Shown here: in pieces, positions 25,500 through 33,421 of the stretch
How the letters are laid out: every line of letters begins with the position of its first letter
Position numbering within the stretch: position 1 is the stretch's first letter
NCBI GenBank assembly: GCA_900545175.1
Contig: UQYF01000022.1
Location: 1 to 45,632, forward strand
DNA from: an uncultured Eubacteriales bacterium
Lineage (GTDB): Bacteria; Bacillota; Clostridia; Lachnospirales; Lachnospiraceae
DNA length: 45,632 bases
Reading direction: 5' to 3'
Made by a program: the position numbers and the translations under genes
Notes under the pieces: generated by a model
Seen by the model: only the letters and a program-made list of their open reading frames with translations
Databases searched by the model: none
What the model was told of the DNA's origin: nothing

Positions 25500-25521
25500 C
25501 AATAAATATCTCCTACCTGAA

Positions 25522-25661
25522 TTAGTGCGTCAAAACATGCCTTATAAACTTAACTGTGTATAGCAAGTTATATTTATGCATATCACGACTTTTTTGAGAA
25601 GCTTTGTGTTTTAGGACTCTGCTCGTCTCCCAGCCAAAAGCAGTATGTTTTGATACACGAA
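25522..25661 (+). repeat. Palindromic MITE-like element, copy C (internally deleted)
   Basis: 140 bp. The left arm follows copy B (CGTCAAAACATGC, TGTGTATAGCAAGTTATATTT, GAGAAGCTT, then AGCCAAAAGCAG). The sequence then jumps directly into the right terminus GTATGTTTTGATACACGAA. The ends still pair (15 of 19 positions). The missing part is the second half of the palindrome. It lies in the gap between the DHHW and MBOAT genes. Confidence 0.75.
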
Positions 25662-25706
25662 CCATTATGCTTATTTACCGGATAACTTTCCGGATTTTAC
25701 AGCTTC

Positions 25707-27113
25707 CTAAAATCTAAAATATATGAACGGATTATAGCTTCCGGCAGCTATCTCCATAATGCAGAGCATATATAGAATAATAGTCAAAACCATTCCAAGA
25801 AGTCTTGTCACAGCGTTCTTTGGCAGCATTCTGAGTACAGGTGTGCATGCCACTGCCGCAATAATCAGTGTAATTATAAACAAAGGACTCATAACCGATA
25901 CTGCCGTCATGGTTCCAACCGCCGTCGCACCAAATGAGAACATGCTCGCAATAAAATGCACTGCCTGTCTCATGCTGTCCGCCCTGAATATAACAAATCC
26001 TATCATAACGGCAAGCAAGGTATATATATGCCCAAGCACTCTTATTACAGACCTTGCGCTATCAGCCGCTTTTCCTGCATTTTTATCCTTCTTATCCTTA
26101 ACAAGGACTGTCTCAAGCATCGTAAGCACACCATGATAGATTCCCCACACAACAAATGTCCAGTCAGCTCCATGCCATATTCCTGTACATAGGAATACAA
26201 AAAAGCGGTTAAAAAGTGTTCTTGCTCTGCCTTTTCTATTGCCTCCAAGCGGAAAATACAGATATTCCCTGAACCATGATGTGAGTGATATATGCCATTT
26301 TTTCCAGAACTGCCTTATCGAACAGGCGGTGTACGGATAGTCAAAGTTCTCAGGAAAACTAAATCCGAACATCTTTCCCATTCCTACAGCCATATCACTG
26401 TAGCCTGAGAAATCAAAATATATCTGAAGCATATAGCACACTGCACCGACCCACGCACTCGCCATGTCAAGCTGTGCAATATCCAATGCGAACATCCTGT
26501 CAGCCGCGACTGCCATCACATTTGCAATGAGCATCTTCTTTGAAAGACCGACAATGAATCTTTGTATTCCCGAAGCTGTTCCTTCCGCACTTACCTGTCT
26601 GTCCTGCAGCTGCTCCCTCACAGAATTGTATTTTACAATCGGCCCGGCAACGAGCTGTGGAAACAGGCACACATATAACATAACATCAAGGAAGCTTCCC
26701 GGACGTTTCCGCTCATCGCGGTATGTATCTATAACATATGACATCGCCTGAAAAGTATAAAACGATATGCCTATCGGCATGCTTATCTTCGGTTCCTTAA
26801 GGCTGATAAAAGGAATTGCATTTATAGACTGCACAATAAATCCCGCATACTTAAACACAATCAAAAACGCAAGGTTGACAATCACTGCTGCCACAAGCAC
26901 CGGCTTCCTGCCCCACACAAATCTTCCAAGCAGATAATTAATCAGTATGGAGGCAAGCAGGAGCACAACATACACCGGCTCACCCCACGCATAGAAAATC
27001 AGGCTCGCCACAATCAATAAAACATTTCTCGCAGTCGTGTTCCTAATAACCGTATGAAGAATAAACACAACCGGAAGAAATGCAAACAAAAAAACTGCTG
27101 ATGAAAATACCAT
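25707..27113 (-). CDS. MBOAT-family O-acyltransferase (AlgI/DltB-like)
   Basis: Polytopic membrane protein of 468 residues with ~10 hydrophobic segments. The MBOAT hallmark region CTGIWHGADWTFVVWGIYHG carries the invariant membrane His. FDFSGYSDMAVGMGKMFGF and NFDYPYTACSIRQFWKKWHISLTSWFREYLY are strongly conserved in AlgI-type members. It passes acetyl groups outward for O-acetylation of a surface glycan, working with the DHHW protein encoded downstream. A GGGG ribosome site and a good promoter precede it. Confidence 0.92.
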   Translation of the reverse strand: MVFSSAVFLFAFLPVVFILHTVIRNTTARNVLLIVASLIFYAWGEPVYVVLLLASILINYLLGRFVWGRKPVLVAAVIVNLAFLIVFKYAGFIVQSINAIPFISLKEPKISMPIGISFYTFQAMSYVIDTYRDERKRPGSFLDVMLYVCLFPQLVAGPIVKYNSVREQLQDRQVSAEGTASGIQRFIVGLSKKMLIANVMAVAADRMFALDIAQLDMASAWVGAVCYMLQIYFDFSGYSDMAVGMGKMFGFSFPENFDYPYTACSIRQFWKKWHISLTSWFREYLYFPLGGNRKGRARTLFNRFFVFLCTGIWHGADWTFVVWGIYHGVLTMLETVLVKDKKDKNAGKAADSARSVIRVLGHIYTLLAVMIGFVIFRADSMRQAVHFIASMFSFGATAVGTMTAVSVMSPLFIITLIIAAVACTPVLRMLPKNAVTRLLGMVLTIILYMLCIMEIAAGSYNPFIYFRF

Positions 27114-27159
27114 TTTTTACCCCTTGAAATAGTTAATTATTAGGTTATTGCTTTTTAAG

Positions 27160-27189
27160 ATTATACCCTACCAATATGCCATGATACAA
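27160..27189 (-). promoter_or_regulatory. Sigma-A promoter of the MBOAT gene
   Basis: Minus-strand TTGTAT, 18 nt, TATAAT. The -10 box is perfect and lies about 47 nt before the ATG. Confidence 0.55.
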
Positions 27190-27199
27190 GAAAAATTTA

Positions 27200-28237
27200 T
27201 CAGGAATTCTGTCTATGACGTATATATCCTATCAATTCTTTTATGAGAATATATGCGAGCGGGCCTGTAATGACACCCACCACCCCGAACAGCGCAAGTC
27301 CGGCATATACTGCGGCGAGCATTCCAAGCGGATGTGCACCAAGCCCCTTTCCCATAAGCTTCGGCTCAAGGTACTCGCGCAGCATATAGCTTATAAAACA
27401 CATAGCGGCAAGAACTGCCGCATATCTGTATTTTCCGCAAATAACGGATACAACCGCCCATGGCATGAGAATTGTCCCCGTTCCGAAGACAGGCAGTGCA
27501 TCGACAATCCCAAGCACAACCCCCAGTAACAGCCAGTATTGGTTGTGAAGCCACAAAAGCCCTGCTGCACATATAATCATCGTTATGCACATAATAGTGA
27601 GCTGCGTCTTTATGAATGTATAAATAATTTTTCCTATTCTCGTATAGAAGAAATCGAATTCCTGCGCATAATCCGAGGCTGACGCTCTCTCTAACATTCT
27701 GTCATAGTCCTTCATGAAAAAATACAGTGCCATAAAAAATATCACAAGCACACCTGTACATGTGATAAAGCCCTTCAATGCACCTATGGAACCTCCCATT
27801 ATCGACGGCATAAGCTTATCCTGCGCCATCCGCATAATTCCGACAAGCCCAGAATCGATATACGCGAGCGTTGTCCCACCTGCAAAGCCCATAAATCCAT
27901 CCACTCTTTGACAGAAGCTGCACATTCCTTCATTTATATATGCATAATAAATGCCATAGTTGTCTATAACATTCTTTATCTGTGTAACCAAAAGCCCTCC
28001 GAGCAGCCACAAAACGGCAATCACAAGCATTCCCCAGAACCCAATGAGAATCACAGCGGCAATGCTTCTCTTGATGTGCAGTCTGCCGTCAAGAAAACGC
28101 ATCTGCCCGCTCATGCCTGCCGCCAGCAAAAAAGCAATAATAAAAGGAGCCGCCAGCGGCATAATATACTTAAATATAAAATATACGACTGCTGTAACTC
28201 CTATATATATAAACACATTCTTCTTATCTCTGCCCAT
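27200..28237 (-). CDS. AI-2E family transporter (YtvI/PerM-like permease)
   Basis: 345 residues with about eight membrane helices in the AI-2E_transport arrangement: paired helices at the N-terminus, a soluble middle segment (about 90-150), and a C-terminal block including GIVDALPVFGTGTILMPWAV and the late LMGKGLGAHPLGMLAAVYAGLALFGVVGVITGP-type ending. This resembles YtvI of sporulating Firmicutes. Substrate is unknown; the family name should not be read as proof of AI-2 transport. GGGGG lies close to the ATG. Confidence 0.85.
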   Translation of the reverse strand: MGRDKKNVFIYIGVTAVVYFIFKYIMPLAAPFIIAFLLAAGMSGQMRFLDGRLHIKRSIAAVILIGFWGMLVIAVLWLLGGLLVTQIKNVIDNYGIYYAYINEGMCSFCQRVDGFMGFAGGTTLAYIDSGLVGIMRMAQDKLMPSIMGGSIGALKGFITCTGVLVIFFMALYFFMKDYDRMLERASASDYAQEFDFFYTRIGKIIYTFIKTQLTIMCITMIICAAGLLWLHNQYWLLLGVVLGIVDALPVFGTGTILMPWAVVSVICGKYRYAAVLAAMCFISYMLREYLEPKLMGKGLGAHPLGMLAAVYAGLALFGVVGVITGPLAYILIKELIGYIRHRQNS

Positions 28238-28358
28238 ACCGCCCCCATGCCAATGCTAGTGCATCAACGTCAATTATACAGGTAGTATGTCCACGCATGC
28301 TTCTGCTTATGCAGAATGTGTTTCAAATATACTCTTTCATTGTATTGCCCAGAGCACC

Positions 28359-29249
28359 TTATTCATGTTCTTTTTCCATGAAATTCATAAAGCTTTTTCC
28401 TTTAGGTTCAACCTCAAAAACAAGCTTTTTCTTTGTGACAGGATGAGTAAATACCAGTCTGTAGGAACACAGTGCAAGGTTATCACTGTGCTTCCCTGCC
28501 ACATTTTTCTTCACAGCAGCAAAAGAATCGCCGGCGCTGCTATCCCCGCCGTATTTTGTATCACGGACAGCGCTATCTTGAATGTCATTTACGCTGCCAT
28601 GCTTAGCATCACAGACTCTGCCATGCTTGGTATCACAAACGATGCTATACTTAGCATCACAGACGATACCATACTTGGTATCGTCTAGTATAGGAAGCCC
28701 TGCATTTGCAAGCTGTACTCTTATCTGATGATGTCTTCCTGTATGGAGCTTTACTTTTAAAAACGCTCTCTTTCCGTCAGTATCCATGTCAAGCACCTGA
28801 TATTCAAGCACTGCCTTCTTAGCGCCCTGTGTATTCTCCGAGACAGCCTTTGACATATTAGTCTTTGAATCCTTAAGAAGATAATCCTCAAGTGTTGTCA
28901 TTTCCCTGTCATGAAGCTTCTTTTGCATATCCTCCATGCTGTTCCCGCCGGTAATATCCACAACAGCATAATAGCACTTGTCAACCTCACCACTTGTAAT
29001 CTGTCCGGTGAGTGCCGCCGCCGACCTGCTGTTCTTCGCATACAGCACAAGCCCCTCCACCGGTCTGTCAAGACGATTCACAGGAGCTATGAAAGGAGCT
29101 TTAACTCCCTTCTTTCTCTCATAGGTCATAAGTGCGCTCACCATATCCTGCGAAAAGCCCCTGTCCGACTGTGTGAGTACCCCTGACGGCTTATGGCACA
29201 CACATATATCATCATCTTCATATACTATACATTCTCTTATATCCCTCAT
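28359..29249 (-). CDS. RluA-family RNA pseudouridine synthase with repeat insertion
   Basis: Converts uridine to pseudouridine in rRNA or tRNA. Catalytic motif VNRLDRPVEGLVLYAKN holds the essential Asp, and HTGRHHQIRVQLANAGLPIL is the conserved later block. No S4 domain is present. Between the usual DDTKYG and the final SYRLVFTHPVTKKKLVFE strand the protein carries about 60 extra residues, of which 48 are six tandem octapeptides (see 28542-28685). 296 residues is longer than similar S4-less members by about that amount. The catalytic core appears intact. Confidence 0.88.
   Translation of the reverse strand: MRDIRECIVYEDDDICVCHKPSGVLTQSDRGFSQDMVSALMTYERKKGVKAPFIAPVNRLDRPVEGLVLYAKNSRSAAALTGQITSGEVDKCYYAVVDITGGNSMEDMQKKLHDREMTTLEDYLLKDSKTNMSKAVSENTQGAKKAVLEYQVLDMDTDGKRAFLKVKLHTGRHHQIRVQLANAGLPILDDTKYGIVCDAKYSIVCDTKHGRVCDAKHGSVNDIQDSAVRDTKYGGDSSAGDSFAAVKKNVAGKHSDNLALCSYRLVFTHPVTKKKLVFEVEPKGKSFMNFMEKEHE
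28542..28685 (-). repeat. Six tandem 24-bp repeats inside the RluA gene
   Basis: Exactly 144 bp encoding DDTKYGIV, CDAKYSIV, CDTKHGRV, CDAKHGSV, NDIQDSAV and RDTKYGGD. The first unit is the native DDTKYG motif, so the array grew by in-frame duplication of the enzyme's own sequence. Neighbouring units share long DNA identity (for example GCATCACAGA), indicating slippage or unequal exchange. Unit number probably varies between strains. Confidence 0.88.
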
Positions 29250-29268
29250 AAAACATCCTTATAATTTT

Positions 29269-29428
29269 CTACGCTTTGAAACGATATCCAACTCCCCAGA
29301 TTGTTCGGAAACTATTTGGGGCTCACAGCTTTAAGCCTTGAATCGGTACCCAACGCCCCAGATTGTTCGGAAACTATTTGGGGCTCACAGTTTTAAGCCT
29401 TGAATCGGTACCCTACGCCCCAAATTGT
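29269..29428 (-). repeat. 62-bp tandem repeats triplicating the response-regulator 3' end
   Basis: The regulator's last codons (T-I-W-G-V-G-Y-R-F-K-A-stop) occur three times, ending at 29393, 29331 and 29269, spaced exactly 62 bp. The middle copy is almost identical to the genic one. The outermost differs in 9 of 12 codons yet encodes the same peptide. Each spacer holds an imperfect palindrome CCCCA..GTT/AAC..TGGGG with loop CGGA. Confidence 0.9.
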
Positions 29429-30082
29429 TTCTATGTACTGAGGATTAGAGGTATCGAACTCAATCTTCTCACGAATCTTCTTGATGTGGACAGTGACTGT
29501 AGCGATATCGCCAATCGACTCCATATCCCATATCTTGTTAAAGAGCTCTTCCTTGGAAAATACATGGTTAGGGTTCTGTGCAAGGAAGGTTAGAAGGTCA
29601 AATTCCTTCGTTGTGAAGGTCTTCTCCTCGCCATTTACAAATACACGTCTTGCCGTCTTGTCAATCTTAAGACCTCTTATCTCAATAATGTCATTTTCCT
29701 GAACAGCACTTCCGACAAGTCTTTCATATCTTGCAAGGTGCGCTTTTACACGCGCTACAAGCTCGCTTGGGCTGAACGGCTTAGTCATGTAGTCATCCGC
29801 TCCGAGTCCTAAGCCTCTTATCTTATCTATATCATCCTTCTTAGCTGACACCATTATGATAGGTGTATTCTTCTTGCTTCTTATCGCTTTGCAGATTTCA
29901 AAACCATCAACTCCCGGAAGCATCAAGTCGAGAATATACAAATCATACTCGTTGTCAAGAGCCTCTTTAAGTCCCTTCTCTCCGTCATTGCAGATTGTCA
30001 CCTCATAGCTGCTTATCTCAAGATAATCCCTCTCAAGCTCTGCAATGCTCTCCTCATCTTCAATAATCAATATCTTACTCAT
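29393..30082 (-). CDS. OmpR/PhoB-family response regulator
   Basis: Receiver domain (residues 1-115): acidic pocket IIEDEE, phosphoacceptor Asp in LYILDLMLPGVDGFE and Lys in TKPFSPSEL. The C-terminal winged helix (about 135-229) has FTTKEFDLLTFLAQNPNHVFS and the terminal IWGVGYRF strand. ATG at 30082 has AGGAG upstream and overlaps the kinase stop by 8 bp, so the pair is translationally coupled. Target genes are unknown. The 3' end is tandemly repeated downstream of the stop. Confidence 0.93.
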   Translation of the reverse strand: MSKILIIEDEESIAELERDYLEISSYEVTICNDGEKGLKEALDNEYDLYILDLMLPGVDGFEICKAIRSKKNTPIIMVSAKKDDIDKIRGLGLGADDYMTKPFSPSELVARVKAHLARYERLVGSAVQENDIIEIRGLKIDKTARRVFVNGEEKTFTTKEFDLLTFLAQNPNHVFSKEELFNKIWDMESIGDIATVTVHIKKIREKIEFDTSNPQYIETIWGVGYRFKA

Positions 30083-31583
30083 TGTGTTCACTCTCCTGAT
30101 TCTTATATTTTCTGAGCACAAAATGCATTACCGTACCTGTGCCTTCCTTGCTGGTAGCCCATATCTGACCGCCATGGTCACTTATTATCTTCTTCACAAT
30201 CGACAGACCTATTCCGCTGCCGCCCTGAGCTGAATTTCTCGATGCATCCGTTCTGTAGAACCTGTCAAAAATATACTGCACATCCTTCTGTGCTATACCT
30301 TTTCCGTTATCCTCTATCTCAAACTGAACAAAATCATCAACATCGCTTATTCGTATATTTATTATACCTTTTCTGTCACTTGACATATACTTGACAGAGT
30401 TGCTTATTATATTGTTGATTACTCTTTTTAACTGCTCAGGATCTGCTATGATGACGGAACTCTTATCTGCATAATTAAAATATCCAAGTTCGATATTCCT
30501 CGAATCTAATTCAACCTTAAGCTCGCTCACACAATCCTCAAAATATTGTGCGACATTGATCTTGTTAAAATTATAAGGTATCTTATTTGCATCTATCTTA
30601 GAGTATAGCGTAAGCTCATTTATCAGCTTATCCATATCTACCGTCTTATTATATATGGTTCTTACATATCTGTCCATCTTTTCCGGTGTGTCCGCTATGC
30701 CATCCATTATACCCTCTACGTATCCTTTTATCGCCGTCATCGGAGTCTTTAAATCGTGTGAAATGTTGCTTATAAGCTCTCTGCTTTCCTTATCGTTCTG
30801 AATCTTCTCCTCAGCCGAATCCCTGAGTCTTTTTCTCATCACCTCAAAGTCATTTATAAGCTCACCTATCTCATCATGTCTGTTGCTCTGTAACGTGAAG
30901 TCAAGATTGCCCTCAGCAATATTATGTGTGGCCTCCTTAAGCTTCCTTACAGGAGTGACAAGGCCTCTGTATACCCATACGCTTATGCAGCCGCTCGCCG
31001 CTACAAGTATTGCCGCAAGGCAGACAAGAAAAATAATCACCATATTCCTTACCTGCGGAACAATGTGCTCTATATGTGTTACAATGTACAGCCTTCCCTC
31101 TTTTCCATTGCTGCACTCAAACGTCACTCTGTTTACAAGCATCTGAAGGCTTCCGCCAAGGTACATGCCACCCTGAAGACCGTCAAGTCTTCCAAGCTTT
31201 TCCATCTTGGCAAGCTCAGCGTAAAGCTCAGCCTCCTGATTATCATTGTAGCTTGAATATACATACTGTCCGTCAAGATTTACAATGATATCCGTGGCAT
31301 CATTTGTCAATCCATTAAAATATTCATCGAGATACTCCGGATCGCAAAGGAGGTCAGGATTGGCATCCCTCACCACTTCAATCTCATCCTCAATGCTCGA
31401 ATTCACGGCATTGAATGCTAACATCGGGTTGAACATTACGGTATAAGTATTCATATCTATCTTATATGTATTATAGATAGTCTTTAATTTGTACGTTCCT
31501 ACGCTAAGCACACCTACCACAAGTATAAGCGGCACTATGCTCAGCACACAGAACGCAAGCTGAATTTTGGTTTTAAGTTTCAT
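30075..31583 (-). CDS. Membrane sensor histidine kinase
   Basis: Cognate sensor of the downstream response regulator. Two membrane helices (about residues 8-28 and 160-185) flank an extracellular sensing domain, with a HAMP domain after (about 185-240). The dimerisation box SNISHDLKTPMTAIKGY contains the phospho-His. ATPase boxes are NNIISNSVKY (N), DNGKGI (G1) and GGSGIGLSI (G2). ATG at 31583 is chosen by AAGAGGTG; a frame opening 11 codons earlier lacks it. Signal unknown. Confidence 0.92.
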   Translation of the reverse strand: MKLKTKIQLAFCVLSIVPLILVVGVLSVGTYKLKTIYNTYKIDMNTYTVMFNPMLAFNAVNSSIEDEIEVVRDANPDLLCDPEYLDEYFNGLTNDATDIIVNLDGQYVYSSYNDNQEAELYAELAKMEKLGRLDGLQGGMYLGGSLQMLVNRVTFECSNGKEGRLYIVTHIEHIVPQVRNMVIIFLVCLAAILVAASGCISVWVYRGLVTPVRKLKEATHNIAEGNLDFTLQSNRHDEIGELINDFEVMRKRLRDSAEEKIQNDKESRELISNISHDLKTPMTAIKGYVEGIMDGIADTPEKMDRYVRTIYNKTVDMDKLINELTLYSKIDANKIPYNFNKINVAQYFEDCVSELKVELDSRNIELGYFNYADKSSVIIADPEQLKRVINNIISNSVKYMSSDRKGIINIRISDVDDFVQFEIEDNGKGIAQKDVQYIFDRFYRTDASRNSAQGGSGIGLSIVKKIISDHGGQIWATSKEGTGTVMHFVLRKYKNQESEHNE

Positions 31584-31692
31584 TGTGACACCTCTTATGT
31601 TGTACAGCTTATACATTGCACATCACATAGACTACATTCTATCAGATATATATTTTTCGCAGTCATCAGTCCGCACTGCATTTGTATAATGC

Positions 31693-31724
31693 AAAAAGGA
31701 CGTATAAGCCATGCTTATACGTCC
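31693..31724 (-). terminator. Rho-independent terminator of metK
   Basis: A perfect 12-bp stem GGACGTATAAGC/GCTTATACGTCC with a 3-base loop is followed on the minus strand by TTTTT. It lies about 50 bp after the metK stop. Confidence 0.88.
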
Positions 31725-31771
31725 ATTGTATCACAATATGGGGTAAGAGTTTATAAATTAAATATAAACAA

Positions 31772-32956
31772 TTACAGATATTTCTTTAAAGTGTCAGCCT
31801 TGTCAAGCTTCTCCCAAGGCACATCAATGTCATGACGGCCAAAATGTCCGTAAGCAGCAGTCTGCTTATAGATAGGTCTTCTAAGATCAAGCATCTTGAT
31901 TATTCCGGCCGGTCTTAAATCAAAATTCTCTGAAACTATCTCTGAAAGCTTGTCATCAGATACCTTGCCTGTCCCGAATGTATCAATATTTATTGATGTA
32001 GGCTGTGCAACACCGATAGCGTAAGAAAGCTGAATCTCGCAGCGCTCGGCAAGTCCTGCTGCAACAATGTTCTTAGCGACATAACGTGCTGCGTAAGCTG
32101 CGGAACGGTCAACCTTAGTGCAGTCCTTGCCTGAGAAAGCTCCGCCGCCGTGACGTGCAAAACCGCCGTAAGTATCAACGATAATCTTACGTCCTGTAAG
32201 TCCGCTGTCTCCGTTAGGTCCGCCGATTACAAAACGTCCTGTAGGATTGATGTACATCTTAGTTCTCTCATCGACAAGCTCCTTTGGAAGAATCTCATCG
32301 AAAACATACTTCTTTATATCCTCATGAATCTGCTCCTGTGACACATCCGGGTCATGCTGTGTTGAAAGAACAACCGCATTGAGATGTACAGGCTTATGAT
32401 TATCATCATATTCAACAGTTACCTGAGTCTTGCCATCCGGACGAAGATACTTTAATGTACCGTCCTTTCTCACCTTGGTAAGCTGCTTTGCAAGCCTGTG
32501 TGCAAGTGCGATAGGATATGGCATATACTCTTCTGTCTCATTCGATGCATAACCGAACATCATACCCTGATCTCCGGCACCTATTGCATCTATCTCCTCA
32601 TCGGACATCTGGTTCTCCTTAGCCTCAAGAGCCTTATCAACTCCCATTGCAATATCAGGTGACTGCTTGTCAAGTGAAACCATGACAGCACATGTATTTC
32701 CGTCAAATCCGTACTCGGAAGTATTATATCCGATATCTGTAATCGTCTTTCTTACGATTGCAGGGATATCAACATTAGCCTTAGTTGTAATCTCACCCAT
32801 TACCATAACAAAGCCTGTATTTGTAAGTGTCTCACATGCAACACGGCTCATCGGATCCTGCTCAAGCATTGCATCAAGTATCGCATCCGAAACCTGGTCA
32901 CAGATTTTGTCAGGATGTCCTTCAGTCACTGACTCTGATGTGAATAAATAACTCAT
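31772..32956 (-). CDS. metK: S-adenosylmethionine synthetase
   Basis: Makes SAM from methionine and ATP. Hallmarks: GHPDKICDQVSDAILDA near the N-terminus, GAGDQGMMFGYA in the middle and GGGAFSGKDCTKVDRSAAYAAR late; ~394 residues is the normal length. ATG at 32956 is set by AAAGGAGA seven nt upstream; an in-frame ATG at 32998 lacks a site. Expression is controlled by a SAM-I riboswitch 70-220 bp upstream, giving end-product feedback. SAM also feeds the two methylases of the island. Confidence 0.97.
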   Translation of the reverse strand: MSYLFTSESVTEGHPDKICDQVSDAILDAMLEQDPMSRVACETLTNTGFVMVMGEITTKANVDIPAIVRKTITDIGYNTSEYGFDGNTCAVMVSLDKQSPDIAMGVDKALEAKENQMSDEEIDAIGAGDQGMMFGYASNETEEYMPYPIALAHRLAKQLTKVRKDGTLKYLRPDGKTQVTVEYDDNHKPVHLNAVVLSTQHDPDVSQEQIHEDIKKYVFDEILPKELVDERTKMYINPTGRFVIGGPNGDSGLTGRKIIVDTYGGFARHGGGAFSGKDCTKVDRSAAYAARYVAKNIVAAGLAERCEIQLSYAIGVAQPTSINIDTFGTGKVSDDKLSEIVSENFDLRPAGIIKMLDLRRPIYKQTAAYGHFGRHDIDVPWEKLDKADTLKKYL

Positions 32957-33023
32957 CTGAAATCTCCTTTCAAATTGTAAAAAATATAATAGTGTCAAGC
33001 TTATTATTGCCGAATAAAAAGCT

Positions 33024-33049
33024 TAAAAAAAGTCCACATAAGTGGACTT
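33024..33049 (-). terminator. Expression-platform terminator of the SAM-I riboswitch
   Basis: Minus-strand stem AAGTCCAC/GTGGACTT with a 4-nt loop is followed by a run of seven T. It sits between the SAM aptamer and metK, as expected for transcription attenuation when SAM is bound. Confidence 0.88.
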
Positions 33050-33070
33050 GAATAGGGCTAATCAAATCCT

Positions 33071-33180
33071 CTTATTGTTCGAACCGCATATAAGCGGTAT
33101 ATCTCGCTCAGGCTGGCACCTTCCATTACGGGGTTGCCGTGACTTCATCGATCCTATGTATCTCCATCACTCTGAATAAG
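33071..33180 (-). ncRNA. SAM-I (S-box) riboswitch aptamer
   Basis: The minus strand shows the S-box landmarks in order: P1 strand CTTATTCAGAG, then GATGGAG, GATGAA, CACGGCAACCCC, GGAAGGTGCCA, a P4-like hairpin ACCGC/GCGGT, and GAACAATAAGAG closing P1 (CTTATT/AATAAG). It is located upstream of metK with a terminator after it. Known function: SAM binding stabilises P1 and lets the terminator form. Confidence 0.95.
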
Positions 33181-33213
33181 GGATAAAACTTCTATGAACT
33201 TTTTTGTATATAT

Positions 33214-33242
33214 ACTATAATACACGGCAAGCTATTAGTCAA
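33214..33242 (-). promoter_or_regulatory. Sigma-A promoter of the riboswitch-metK transcript
   Basis: Minus-strand TTGACT, 17 nt, TATAGT lies about 33 nt before the S-box P1 stem. Both boxes are five of six to consensus. Confidence 0.7.
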
Positions 33243-33308
33243 TAGTGCATATTGTGTAAATTTATATTCTTACAGCACAACAGTTCCGTCTTTTTCAACA
33301 GCTTATTA

Positions 33309-33337
33309 TTGCCTTGCAAAAAAGAAAATGATATAAT
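33309..33337 (+). promoter_or_regulatory. Sigma-A promoter of the chemoreceptor gene
   Basis: TTGCCT, exactly 17 nt, then a perfect TATAAT, 84 bp before the chemoreceptor ATG. It is a housekeeping-type promoter rather than a flagellar sigma-28 one. Confidence 0.65.
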
Positions 33338-33421
33338 AATATCAGATTTTCGTTCTTTGTACCAATAAGAATCAAGAAAATAGAATACGAGACGCATACC
33401 GCCTCAGAATGGAGAGAAAAG

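Noticed and set aside
29269..29428. CRISPR-like or terminator array
   Set aside because: The 62-bp units are contiguous copies of a gene end with no unique spacers, and the hairpins lack T runs.
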